Source of the DNA: Solibacillus sp. FSL R7-0668
GTDB taxonomy: Bacteria > Bacillota > Bacilli > Bacillales_A > Planococcaceae
Length of the DNA stretch: 64,000 bases
Reading direction: 5' to 3'
Assembly (NCBI RefSeq): GCF_038006205.1
Contig: NZ_JBBOUU010000001.1
Coordinates: 2,048,001 to 2,112,000, forward strand
Shown here in pieces: positions 43,300-52,112 of this stretch. Every line of letters starts with the position of its first letter. Position 1 is the stretch's first letter. A program made the translations under genes and the position numbers. A model generated the notes under the pieces. The model was not told the origin of the DNA. It saw nothing but the letters and a program-made list of their open reading frames with translations, and made no database searches.

Positions 43300-44652
43300 T
43301 TATTCGTAAAACGGTGTTACGCTGTAGCCAGCTTGCTCTAAATGGTAGCGAATGTTTTTGTCGACTAAGAAATGGCCAGCTCCTACTACGACAAAGAATT
43401 TGCCCGGCTCGTTTTTAAGCACATCTACAATCGACTTCGCCATGTTTTCATCGCGTTGACCGAATAGCATCGTGGCAAACTCTGAAACATCGCCTTCCAT
43501 TTCCGCTAAGCTTTTCGCGAAGTTTTCGACATCTCCCGTTTTCCAGTTCATAAACCATTCTGACAGTAATGCTATATCTTCATCCGATTGTTCAACTGGC
43601 TCTAGAATGCTATCTAGCACGCTCACTAGTGATTCTTCCTGCGCTTCTTTTGATAAGCCATTGAACATATCGACCTGTGCATTCACGCCTTCTAGTTCAT
43701 AAATCGGCTTTTGCTGTAAGTAAGCACTTAGTAAAAATTGCATATCAATGCCGTGCATCGCCAATTCCTCAACGGATAAACCAAACGCTCCATCCATCGC
43801 TAATGTTGAAAAATTATTTGCTACTAACCACGGTTTCATTGCTTCTAGTTCCTCAATTGGCATCTCTAACAGCTTAGCTACCTCTTGAAGCTTGGCATAC
43901 GTTGCTTCGCTAATATCATCTTTAATCGATTTGCCCTCTTCGTAAATTGCTTGTTCCATATAGTAGGCCATGCCTTCAGGATCCAAAATATTCGCTTCTA
44001 CAAATAGACCTTGTGAGTCGTTAAAGGCATTTGTTAGCTTTTTATGCATTGGGTACAAATCTGGCACACCGAGATGGATCGAGCCTAATAAATAGACCGT
44101 TGTATCCTCGTCCGCTACGACCCAAGCAACCCCTTTAGCTCCAGCATTTGCTTGCTCATAAACATCCTGAATTAAGCGAATCGCAAAAATAACAGCCTGC
44201 TGCGTCGTTGCCTTGTCTTCCAGCATTAGTCCTGCACCAGATCCAAGCAATACATTACGCTTTTGCATATCTTTTACGGGGTCATTTTCCGAGCCAATAT
44301 TATATTGCGCAACGATATTGTATAAGCGGTTGACGATATCTTCACGTGTATTATTGCCTTTAACGACAGCTGGTTTGAATTGATCATTTTTCTCTAAATC
44401 CAACGAAGCGATTTTTTCTGCAGTTAATTGTACTAATGTATTTAAGCGCTCTTGAGAAATAGCTGTTTGGAAATCTTCATAATACCATTCAAGTGGGAAA
44501 ATTCCGTACTTTTCCCCATCGTTTAACGTTTCCAATGCCCAGTTGCTTATCTCAGGTGCAGCTTGCTCAGCTTGAACAGCTGGTGCAATTGAAGTGAGCA
44601 TTAAAGTCGCCCCTAAAGTCGAAGCAAAAGCTGTTTTTGTCAATTTATTCAT
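43300..44652 (-). CDS. Secreted TraB/GumN-family protein with SLH-like N-terminus
   Basis: 450 residues from ATG 44652 (GGAGGATGGGG site). Signal peptide (AFASTLGATLMLTSIAPAVQA), a region like S-layer-homology repeats (residues about 36-150), then a TraB/PrgY/GumN domain: VYLLGSIHLGVPDLYPMHKK, an ExG acidic LFVEANILD and, near the end, FFVVVGAGHFLVDKNI. The GSIH and GAGH histidines with E/R resemble Tiki-type metalloprotease residues. Probable wall-anchored enzyme; substrate unknown. Confidence 0.78.
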   Translation of the reverse strand: MNKLTKTAFASTLGATLMLTSIAPAVQAEQAAPEISNWALETLNDGEKYGIFPLEWYYEDFQTAISQERLNTLVQLTAEKIASLDLEKNDQFKPAVVKGNNTREDIVNRLYNIVAQYNIGSENDPVKDMQKRNVLLGSGAGLMLEDKATTQQAVIFAIRLIQDVYEQANAGAKGVAWVVADEDTTVYLLGSIHLGVPDLYPMHKKLTNAFNDSQGLFVEANILDPEGMAYYMEQAIYEEGKSIKDDISEATYAKLQEVAKLLEMPIEELEAMKPWLVANNFSTLAMDGAFGLSVEELAMHGIDMQFLLSAYLQQKPIYELEGVNAQVDMFNGLSKEAQEESLVSVLDSILEPVEQSDEDIALLSEWFMNWKTGDVENFAKSLAEMEGDVSEFATMLFGQRDENMAKSIVDVLKNEPGKFFVVVGAGHFLVDKNIRYHLEQAGYSVTPFYE

Positions 44653-44765
44653 AACCCCATCCTCCAACATCTATAAAAATACACCTACCTTTATAAATTA
44701 TAACATGGAAGATTTAGAATAATTTGTCTACTTACGCAATTATTTGTATTAATTATACATTTTTT

Positions 44766-45635
44766 CTATTTTACATATTGATTGCTTACTAATTGGCCTT
44801 CAATAAGTTCTGTTGGAATTTCAAACTCAACTAGCCCCATATAGCCCGGTGCAACCTCGTATTTATCAAATGCAATAACGAGCTTGCCTTCATCTGTAAT
44901 GTAAAAGTTTTGGTCGGCTTTAATCGTTTCGAAGTTTTCGAATATATCTTCGCTCGTTTCCGTTTTTACCCAATAGGTTTTATCCCCATTCGATTCAGCC
45001 ATTTCACGTCGCATTTCATCAGCAATATATGTGCTAAGCGTTTCAATATAACGATCATCTTTAAATAGGCTTGGTAATGTAATGGCGATTTGCTCCTTTT
45101 TATCGATTGTAGTATATTTCATTACCGTTGAAGATGAACCGACGATTTCGACAACATAGCGCCCAAATGACAATAGCTGTTCATTGTCAGTCAACACAAC
45201 ATAGCCACTATCAATACCATAGTGCCCATCCTTATCCATTTCTGTAGAAAATTGAAGGTATTGCTCATACAATTCACGTCCTTCTTCGGCATATTGTGCA
45301 TTGAGTGCGGCAATTTCCTCCGATTCACCTGAGATTTTTGGAATTTCAATGGTTGCTTGGTGATTACCTTGGTGATCTTCAATTTTGGAAATCGTCAGCA
45401 CTTCCACAATTGAACCCAAAATCGGAATTTGCGAAATATTTTTTGCCAATGTCATATTGGTATTTACGGTAATCGTAAATGCCATAACTGCCGCAGCTGC
45501 CGTTACACCCAACCATCTTGCCTTGAATCGTTTTTTTGTATTGCGCTTTAATGCCTGCTCAACTACCTCTTCAAGCTCCTCTGGTATCGCCACGTTTTCA
45601 TATTCCTTTTTTAATTTTGATAATTTTTTATCCAT
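44766..45635 (-). CDS. Anti-sigma factor RsiV-like
   Basis: 289 residues: cytoplasmic N-terminus (KLKKEYENVAIPEELEEVVE), TM about 45-65 (WLGVTAAAAVMAFTITV), then extracellular DUF4163/DUF3298-type domain (LNAQYAEEGRELYEQYLQF, AFDKYEVAPGYMGLVEFEIP). In B. subtilis RsiV binds lysozyme and is then proteolysed, releasing SigV. Overlaps the sigma gene by 8 bases (ATG at 45635, GGAGAAG site). Residues just after the TM offer signal-peptidase-type sites. Confidence 0.88.
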   Translation of the reverse strand: MDKKLSKLKKEYENVAIPEELEEVVEQALKRNTKKRFKARWLGVTAAAAVMAFTITVNTNMTLAKNISQIPILGSIVEVLTISKIEDHQGNHQATIEIPKISGESEEIAALNAQYAEEGRELYEQYLQFSTEMDKDGHYGIDSGYVVLTDNEQLLSFGRYVVEIVGSSSTVMKYTTIDKKEQIAITLPSLFKDDRYIETLSTYIADEMRREMAESNGDKTYWVKTETSEDIFENFETIKADQNFYITDEGKLVIAFDKYEVAPGYMGLVEFEIPTELIEGQLVSNQYVK

Positions 45636-46131
45636 GATACCACTTCTCCTCGTCTTGTAATTCGATTTTTAAAAGCTTTAATGCTTTATACAGCCTGGAT
45701 TTGGCCGTACTTAAAGGGATTTCGAGTACGTCTGATACGTCCTCTAATTTTAAATCTTCAAAATAGCGTAGGATGATAACTTGTTTTAATGATAAAGGCA
45801 ATGTATCAAGCGCATTATTCAAGTCTGTATCCTTATACGTATCCTCCGTTTCTTCGCATAAATACAGAAGTGTCTCATCATCTGTTACACGAATTCGCTT
45901 CATTTTGCGTAAAAAATCAATGGCTGTACGAACAACAATTTTGTAAAACCAACTTTTCATTTGACTATGATTTTCAAGCTTTTCTAAGGCTACCCAACCT
46001 TTTTGAATACTATCTTGTACGACATCGAGGGCGTCTTGCTCATTTTTGACATAGCTATAGGCTAAAAGATAAAGCTGATTTTTGTTGTCCCGCACATAAT
46101 TAATAAATAGCTCTTCAATCGTTGGATTCAT
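45628..46131 (-). CDS. sigV: ECF sigma factor SigV-like
   Basis: 167 residues. Region 2 YSYVKNEQDALDVVQDSIQK, region 2.4 around WFYKIVVRTAIDFLRK, region 4 LPLSLKQVIILRYFEDLKLE. Start behind AGAGGTCC. Coupled with the RsiV-like gene, so lysozyme or wall stress is the probable signal (family knowledge). An ECF-type promoter upstream suggests autoregulation. Confidence 0.88.
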   Translation of the reverse strand: MNPTIEELFINYVRDNKNQLYLLAYSYVKNEQDALDVVQDSIQKGWVALEKLENHSQMKSWFYKIVVRTAIDFLRKMKRIRVTDDETLLYLCEETEDTYKDTDLNNALDTLPLSLKQVIILRYFEDLKLEDVSDVLEIPLSTAKSRLYKALKLLKIELQDEEKWYHG

Positions 46132-46165
46132 TGTGTAGGACCTCTCTTATTTTTTTAGACATCTA

Positions 46166-46194
46166 TTAGACGGACGAATCGGCTTAAAAAGTTT
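46166..46194 (-). promoter_or_regulatory. ECF-type promoter of sigV-rsiV
   Basis: Minus strand AAACTTTTT (-35-like, 46194 down) and CGTCTAA (-10-like, 46166-46172), close to the AAC...CGTC of ECF promoters. Spacing (18) is a little long; a first CGTC four bases earlier gives 14. Confidence 0.45.
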
Positions 46195-46304
46195 ATATAT
46201 TTTTGAATTTGAGGAATTTCTTTTTTTGACAAATGTTTTTTTTAGATACTCATGCTTTTCAGTGCGCTCTAATTACTACTATTCCCCGTTTTTAGAGCAA
46301 CGTT

Positions 46305-46350
46305 AAAAAAGATGCTCAAAATGGGCAGTCGCCATTCTGAACATCTTTTT
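46305..46350. terminator. Bidirectional terminator
   Basis: AAAAAGATG.TCA..ATGG / CCAT..TGA.CATCTTTTT long stem with bulges, after the SLH protein gene. Confidence 0.7.
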
Positions 46351-46353
46351 AAT

Positions 46354-48162
46354 TTACATCATTTTCGCATGTTTTAATGTGCGCTGCAATACTTTGGCCA
46401 TTTGCGCGCGTGTTAACTGGCCGTTTGGATCAAAGCGACCATCTACTTTTCCATCAAAAATGCCTAACTCGTTGGCAACGGCTGCATAATACCGGTCCGC
46501 TTCGGTCATTTGCTTAAAATCTTTAAATCGGACAGCCGAATAGTTCGGTGCGGAAATCGGAATGCCTGCATGCTCTAACATTCGAATGGATATTTGAGCT
46601 GCTTGCTTACGAGTCACAATTTGATTTGGTGAATGATTGCTGTCTAAAATATTGGCTGCAACAAGTGCTTCCATCGCATCCTCATACCACTTTCCTTGAA
46701 GGTCACCATTTGATGCACGGTCCGCTGGTGGTAAGTCCATCGCGCGACTAATCATCGTGGCATATTGTGCAAGCGTGATATTTGCTTTGGGTCTGTAATA
46801 ATTTTCTTCTGGGCCCGAGACAATTTTACGCTTAGCTAATTGCAAAATTTCATATCGAAGTGGCTCAGTGACGACATCATAAAAGAAGAGCTCGTCGTTT
46901 TCAACGGCATATTCATTAGATGTCTTCGTTTTAATCGTATGTTGCTTTGCTGTTCGTTTATGCGGTGCGGCCACAGTATCTCCATTTTCTGCAACTTTTA
47001 CGATTGTATCGTCTGCGTTTAAGCCTTTGACAATAATATCGATATACGTGGAAAATTCAAGTTCCTTATCGTAAATAGACGCATAAAAGTTTAAGCCGTA
47101 ATCCTCATAATCGTCAATGGTCATCACTATGACAGCACTTTCGTTGGATTCGGGAACGGCTGACTTTGGTATTACCAGCGTGATTGTGTTAGACACTTTA
47201 ATTGTCGTAGCCGAACGCGGATTCATTTTTGAAACAGGTAAGTAAATCGTGTAGGTCGATCCGTCTTCGATAACAGAAATCTTGTCATTTGGAATCACTT
47301 CTTCTTCATTTTCATCTACATAATCTGGATTCCAGCCGTTCGGGATGTTCTTTTGTACATCCTCAATATATTGCAGGTCGCGATAATTGGCGATATAGCT
47401 CTTTTGGAGTGATGTTAAACCATTGTATAAGGCGCGAACTTTCGCAACATCTGCTTCATGTGAGGAAGTCGTCAGTTTGGAAATCGCTGTAATCACCTGC
47501 TGGGCAATGGAACGATTGTAATCTGTATTATGGTATTGATTATATTGCTCGATTTTTATGTTTACAGTTTTTTCGATTAACTTTCGATAGTTGTAATCGA
47601 GCGTATTGTAATCACGTAAGGCTGCTAAATAATTGGCCACATAGTTTGTATCCATAACATCGAGCGCATTGAAGCTATTTTCGACCGCTGTCATCTTCGC
47701 AATATTCGTATTATATGTAGTCAGTTGTGTCACATAATAGTGAGGAACCCCCGCCTTTTGTGCCTCCGTCAAGGAATCATAAGAACGATTGGCTTCTTTG
47801 ACATCACGTAAAAATGTCGCCTTACCGATCGAAATGGCATTCATTTTTTTGATAAAGCTGTCTATTCCGGGTTGAACATGGTTACCATCGGAGCTTGTAT
47901 TATTATAGTAATAAAAGAGACGACTGGCATTCGATACAAATTGACGCTCGTATTCGGACAAGCGGTAATAGGCATTATACGCTTCTGTTAAATAGTAATT
48001 ATATGTAGTGCTTTTCGGATCAATTTTATCGATTAATTTGACGACTTCCTGCGCTTGGGTCCAGTCATATGTATTGTTGGCAGCTACATCATTACTAGCA
48101 AATGTCACAGCGGCTGGAATGGCGGCTAATGATAGTAATAATGCTGATTTTTTGTTTTTCAT
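46354..48162 (-). CDS. Surface protein with three C-terminal SLH domains
   Basis: 602 residues. Signal peptide (LLLSLAAIPAAVTFASNDVA), a long helical N-terminal region rich in Y/N (about 30-270), a beta-rich domain (about 290-420), then three SLH motifs from about residue 435: the second and third carry WYEDAMEALVAANILDSNHS and YYAAVANELGIFDGKVDGRF with the ITRAQMAKVLQ-type end. SLH domains bind pyruvylated wall polymer. Function of the other parts unknown; helical region resembles surface layer coiled modules. Confidence 0.85.
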   Translation of the reverse strand: MKNKKSALLLSLAAIPAAVTFASNDVAANNTYDWTQAQEVVKLIDKIDPKSTTYNYYLTEAYNAYYRLSEYERQFVSNASRLFYYYNNTSSDGNHVQPGIDSFIKKMNAISIGKATFLRDVKEANRSYDSLTEAQKAGVPHYYVTQLTTYNTNIAKMTAVENSFNALDVMDTNYVANYLAALRDYNTLDYNYRKLIEKTVNIKIEQYNQYHNTDYNRSIAQQVITAISKLTTSSHEADVAKVRALYNGLTSLQKSYIANYRDLQYIEDVQKNIPNGWNPDYVDENEEEVIPNDKISVIEDGSTYTIYLPVSKMNPRSATTIKVSNTITLVIPKSAVPESNESAVIVMTIDDYEDYGLNFYASIYDKELEFSTYIDIIVKGLNADDTIVKVAENGDTVAAPHKRTAKQHTIKTKTSNEYAVENDELFFYDVVTEPLRYEILQLAKRKIVSGPEENYYRPKANITLAQYATMISRAMDLPPADRASNGDLQGKWYEDAMEALVAANILDSNHSPNQIVTRKQAAQISIRMLEHAGIPISAPNYSAVRFKDFKQMTEADRYYAAVANELGIFDGKVDGRFDPNGQLTRAQMAKVLQRTLKHAKMM

Positions 48163-48309
48163 CTCGATCAACCTTTCTAATATTTCAATCGTAACAGTAG
48201 TGTAACATGAAAATAGAATTGGTTGTTTGATTTTCCTTATTTTATGTATATTGAAACGCTTATTGTAATTGTATTTTTAAACTGGTTCCCAACCCCAAAT
48301 AATGAGATG

Positions 48310-48348
48310 ACAGGCATCGAACTTATCTGCGGTAAGTGAAATGCCTGT
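48310..48348. terminator. Terminator after the germination operon
   Basis: ACAGGCAT...ACTTA / TAAGT...ATGCCTGT stem. The following TTACTTTTTC favours the plus strand, but it lies 18 bases after the last ger gene on the minus strand. Confidence 0.5.
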
Positions 48349-48366
48349 TACTTTTTCAACAATCTA

Positions 48367-49491
48367 CTACTGTATGGAGCCGGTACTTTTTAAACCTGGG
48401 TTGACCTTGATTTTTACTTTTGCATTTTTATATGCCTCTTGCCATTCATCTTTACTCATTCTGTGATTATGCAGTTTCTGTCCTTTATAATTAATCCCAA
48501 AGCCTAATGGATCATAACCTATTTTTTTCAGCTCATCTAAAAACTCCTTAAATTTTTCCTCAGCCTCCTTTTTTAACAGTTTGTTATATTTCGGTAATTC
48601 CATATTATTTAAAGCCTTTTTGGATTCAGATATATAACCGTATAACCCCATTTCAATCTCAAGCTCTATTTTATCGTCATTTAGAATATTTACTTTATAG
48701 TTTGATTTTATTGTGTCAATTTTTGCAATAAACTGTTCACCATCTTCCATAATGACAACCTCTGCATGATTGGTTTTTTCCCTTAATATATTGTATAGTG
48801 CCGTATTAAGTGAATTTAACTCATACGGTCGCTTATTGTTTGCTATTAATAATGACTTATTAATTTTAAAATGTTTGTTTTCCGCATCGATTTCGATAAT
48901 GGGTAAAACAGGATCAATCCCATATTCCTTCATATTTCTTCTAAAATGAAATAAATACGTTGTGACTACATATTGACTTTCAGTTCCATTATGATCTAAA
49001 AAATTGAATAATTCCGGGTATCCGGCTCTTTCTCCCTTTGGTTCCAACTTGATGACTTCATCTGCAGTAGGTCGGCCAACCGCAATCCATGAAATCATTT
49101 GAATATCTGGTCTACGTATCAAAAAATCTAAGATCTCGTGATTTTTTTCTTCTTTAACAAGTTCTTCCCCTATGACGATCAGCTTCGTATGTCCGAAATC
49201 TAACTCCTTATCAGTATACGATTGCAATAAACGAATAGCTTCAGATAGCGTTTCCCCTGATTCGGAAATATACGAATATTCAGGTTGTGTTGATTGCTTA
49301 AAGGAACTAACTGGTTCATAAATTTTTAACGTTATTTTGTATGGTTTTTTTTCTTCATCAGACTTATCTATAGCAATCATTGCAACAAATACATTTTTAT
49401 CGATATCCTTAAATGCACAGCCTGTTAAGAATAGAAGGAATAGTAGTAACAAAAAAATAAAATGCTTCTTTTTGATGTGGTTACTTGGCAT
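48367..49491 (-). CDS. gerC: Spore germination lipoprotein, Ger(x)C family
   Basis: 374 residues. Lipobox LTGC after the signal (HFIFLLLLFLLFLTGCAF). Ger(x)C pattern: DIDKNVFVAMIAIDKS, TDKELDFGHTKLIVIGEELV, RRPDIQMISWIAVG and a C-terminal KEAEEKFKEFLDELKKIGYD. Third part of a germinant receptor in the spore inner membrane. Overlaps the B subunit gene by 11 bases. Confidence 0.92.
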   Translation of the reverse strand: MPSNHIKKKHFIFLLLLFLLFLTGCAFKDIDKNVFVAMIAIDKSDEEKKPYKITLKIYEPVSSFKQSTQPEYSYISESGETLSEAIRLLQSYTDKELDFGHTKLIVIGEELVKEEKNHEILDFLIRRPDIQMISWIAVGRPTADEVIKLEPKGERAGYPELFNFLDHNGTESQYVVTTYLFHFRRNMKEYGIDPVLPIIEIDAENKHFKINKSLLIANNKRPYELNSLNTALYNILREKTNHAEVVIMEDGEQFIAKIDTIKSNYKVNILNDDKIELEIEMGLYGYISESKKALNNMELPKYNKLLKKEAEEKFKEFLDELKKIGYDPLGFGINYKGQKLHNHRMSKDEWQEAYKNAKVKIKVNPGLKSTGSIQ

Positions 49492-50587
49492 ATTTCATCC
49501 TCCTTTTTATAAAGAAAAATAAAATGACCATTATTGGAAAAATGACAACGACGAGATGATAAAAGTAACTCGAGTAACGAAACAGTTGATATTCATTTAG
49601 TAAGCTCACCATAAGTAACGAGATAGATATGAAAAAAGGGATAGGAAGATAGTTCCCGATAACTTTTTCTTTATATTTAATGTCATCTAATTTGAAAACA
49701 AACTTTAAAAGCTCTAAAGAGACATGCCAATGAATTAAAATACTTAAAAAGGCGATTCCTAGATAAAACAACAAAAAAATAAATAGAACGCGCTCAATCA
49801 CAAAGAAATCCATGTTTAATGAATCTGATGTAGAAATCCAAGGATAAACGAGCTCGTCAATATGTTCGAATCCGTTAAAACCTATTGGAATAAAATATGT
49901 CGTAAATAATGTAACAATAGAAATCATGAAAATGAATACAAGTTGCTTCATACGAAAAGTTTGTTTTTCTTTAAAAAAACGATTAAAAAGAAATAAGTTT
50001 GCAACTCCTAAAAATATAAAAAAACTAGCAGAGAAGGAATTGAAATTAGGATACTGATTCACGTACAAAGCGGCTTCCTTTACAAAATCCCACTTTAAAT
50101 TATCACTGCCATAAGCTTTAATAAAAATATATATAATAAGAGGACTCGAAATAATTAAAATAATTTCAACTGTATATAACACACGTTCAGTTTTCATTAA
50201 ACAACCAAAAATAACGGATAAACTTAGGGCTAGGCAAATTTGAATAATGGGCATTTCCGGGGTAAGATATCGAATAAGCAGAAATGTAAACGTGATTAAT
50301 GTTATCAATCCTGCAACAAACCAAATGACGGCTAATGAAAAGACAAATGGTAAGTGAAACCATTTAGCTGTTGTTGTTGCCAAAAGCTCTGGTAATGTTT
50401 TTCCAGGAAAGGAATTAAAAAAGCGTGTATAAATCGTGATTAGAAGAACTCCAAATATTAGTGCCATAATCATAGCAGACACTGCGCCTTCCTTATGATA
50501 ATGCAAGAGTATTGCAGGAACGGAAGCAATAATATTGGCTACCATATTAATTAATATTAAGTAGTAATAAAATCTACTCATACTCAT
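49481..50587 (-). CDS. gerB: Germinant receptor B subunit (GerB-type permease)
   Basis: 368 residues, ten TM helices of the amino-acid-permease (spore permease) fold. Typical first helix region YYYLILINMVANIIASVPAI and the FFNSFPGKTLPELLATTT loop (N-x-x-x-G-K). In GerB proteins the permease-like site binds the germinant amino acid, sugar or other cue. Overlaps gerA by 14 bases. Confidence 0.92.
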   Translation of the reverse strand: MSMSRFYYYLILINMVANIIASVPAILLHYHKEGAVSAMIMALIFGVLLITIYTRFFNSFPGKTLPELLATTTAKWFHLPFVFSLAVIWFVAGLITLITFTFLLIRYLTPEMPIIQICLALSLSVIFGCLMKTERVLYTVEIILIISSPLIIYIFIKAYGSDNLKWDFVKEAALYVNQYPNFNSFSASFFIFLGVANLFLFNRFFKEKQTFRMKQLVFIFMISIVTLFTTYFIPIGFNGFEHIDELVYPWISTSDSLNMDFFVIERVLFIFLLFYLGIAFLSILIHWHVSLELLKFVFKLDDIKYKEKVIGNYLPIPFFISISLLMVSLLNEYQLFRYSSYFYHLVVVIFPIMVILFFFIKRRMKYAK

Positions 50588-51920
50588 CCCTCCGTACTTC
50601 CCCTTTTTTCCTTGTTGGGCTAAATTTCAAATAAGGCTCTCCAAAGCTATCTAAATTCACTAAATACATAATTAATGCAAACAGACCTAGTGCTAATCCC
50701 GCTAAACCAAATATTGTAGTAACGAGAATAAAAAATAATCGAACGACGCGAATGGAAAAGGCCATTTCATTGACAGGAATTACAAAGGTAGAAATAGCAA
50801 CTGCAGAAACGATGATGACCATAATATTTGACGCAAGAGAAGCCTCTGTAACCGCCGTCCCTAAAATTAACCCACCTACTGTAGTTGCAGTAGCACTTAC
50901 CGCTTTGGGGAGCCGAATACTAGCCTCTAAAAGCATCTCCATAAAGAAAAGCATAAAGAGCACTTCAACAAATGAAGAGAAAGGAACTCCGATTCGACTG
51001 CCAGCAATAGTCAAAGCTAATTCCGTACGAAAAACTTCAGGAGCAAATGAGGTGATTCCTATATAAATTCCTGGCAGAAGAAGGCTGATGAATAAACCTG
51101 TATAACGGAGAATTCTTAAAAAAAAAGTGATAAAGAATGTATGATAATTATCCTCCATCGTCGTCATAAAATCGAAAAAGGAAACAGGTGCAGCTAGTGC
51201 CTGTGGATCTCCGTCTACTAATAAAATGACCTTACCTCCATCTAGATTATAGACAATACGATCTGGACGTTCTGTCATAATCATTTGCGGAAATAATGTA
51301 AAGCGCGTATTGTTTAAATAATTATTTAACTGTGTTGTTGTAGTAATAATTTGATTATTAACATGCTGCAATTTTTTTTGAATCATTTTTAATAAATCAG
51401 CATTTACCTTCTGCTGATCATAAACGATTGCAATCTTTTGTTGATTTACTTTTCCTATTTTAAAATACTCTACAAACAATGTAGACTGGTGATAAGTAGA
51501 ACGAATCATATTAATATTTGTAGAAAGATTATCACTTAATGCCGCTTGTGAGCCATGTATAGTTGTTTCTACATTCGTAGTGTTCGCGTTTTCATTTGAA
51601 GTTAATTTAAAATCGAGTAAATAGCACTCATTTTGAATAATGACGACTACATTTCCATACATTAATTCTGATTTTAATTCCTCCTTTGACTCCGCTTCTT
51701 GATAGAACGGCAATGCTTTCATATACTGTCTAAATTTTTGTTCCGAAGACATCTCAAAAAAGGGCTTTATTATAATTTGTTGTAGCAATTCTTGATTAAT
51801 AAGAGGCTTAATAAAAAATAATAGGGCATGTTTTTGTTCATCTTCTAATGTTTTCTGAGTTAGTTCATTTGTACTTTTTAATTGTTCCTTTAACCAGTTA
51901 ATCGTTTCTAAAGAAGACAC
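50574..51920 (-). CDS. gerA: Germinant receptor A subunit
   Basis: 448 residues, GTG start seven bases after GGAGGG. Cytoplasmic N-terminal domain (residues 1-250) with the family phrase VILLVDGDPQALAAPVSFFD, then TM helices. The conserved GVPFSSFVEVLFMLFFMEML (near residue 320), EASIRLPKAVSATATTVGG and AVTEASLASNIMVIIVSAVA are present. Somewhat shorter than the 480-500 residues common for GerAA. First gene of the receptor operon; spore function implies forespore SigG expression, but no convincing SigG promoter was found. Confidence 0.92.
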   Translation of the reverse strand: MSSLETINWLKEQLKSTNELTQKTLEDEQKHALLFFIKPLINQELLQQIIIKPFFEMSSEQKFRQYMKALPFYQEAESKEELKSELMYGNVVVIIQNECYLLDFKLTSNENANTTNVETTIHGSQAALSDNLSTNINMIRSTYHQSTLFVEYFKIGKVNQQKIAIVYDQQKVNADLLKMIQKKLQHVNNQIITTTTQLNNYLNNTRFTLFPQMIMTERPDRIVYNLDGGKVILLVDGDPQALAAPVSFFDFMTTMEDNYHTFFITFFLRILRYTGLFISLLLPGIYIGITSFAPEVFRTELALTIAGSRIGVPFSSFVEVLFMLFFMEMLLEASIRLPKAVSATATTVGGLILGTAVTEASLASNIMVIIVSAVAISTFVIPVNEMAFSIRVVRLFFILVTTIFGLAGLALGLFALIMYLVNLDSFGEPYLKFSPTRKKGEVRRDEYE

Positions 51921-52071
51921 CTAACTCCCTCCATCTTTAATTATGTATAAAATAGAGGTTGCCCAATTATTGAATTGTAATGCATAAATTATTGAATTAA
52001 ATTTAGTATCTTAGCCGATTCTGAGATTCATTTAATTGAAACTGTCATTCTCCAAGTAACTTATAAACAAA

Positions 52072-52102
52072 AACCGAAGCTCACGTTAACGTAGCTTCGG
52101 TT
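52072..52102 (-). terminator. Terminator of the oligopeptide importer operon
   Basis: AACCGAAGCT / AGCTTCGGTT with a self-complementary ACGTTAACGT centre, then TTTGTTT on the minus strand. Confidence 0.8.
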
Positions 52103-52112
52103 AATTCAAAAA

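Noticed and set aside
51921..52071. SigG promoter for the germination operon
   Set aside because: TGAATA/CATACTA-like elements with proper spacing could not be found; only weak partial matches.
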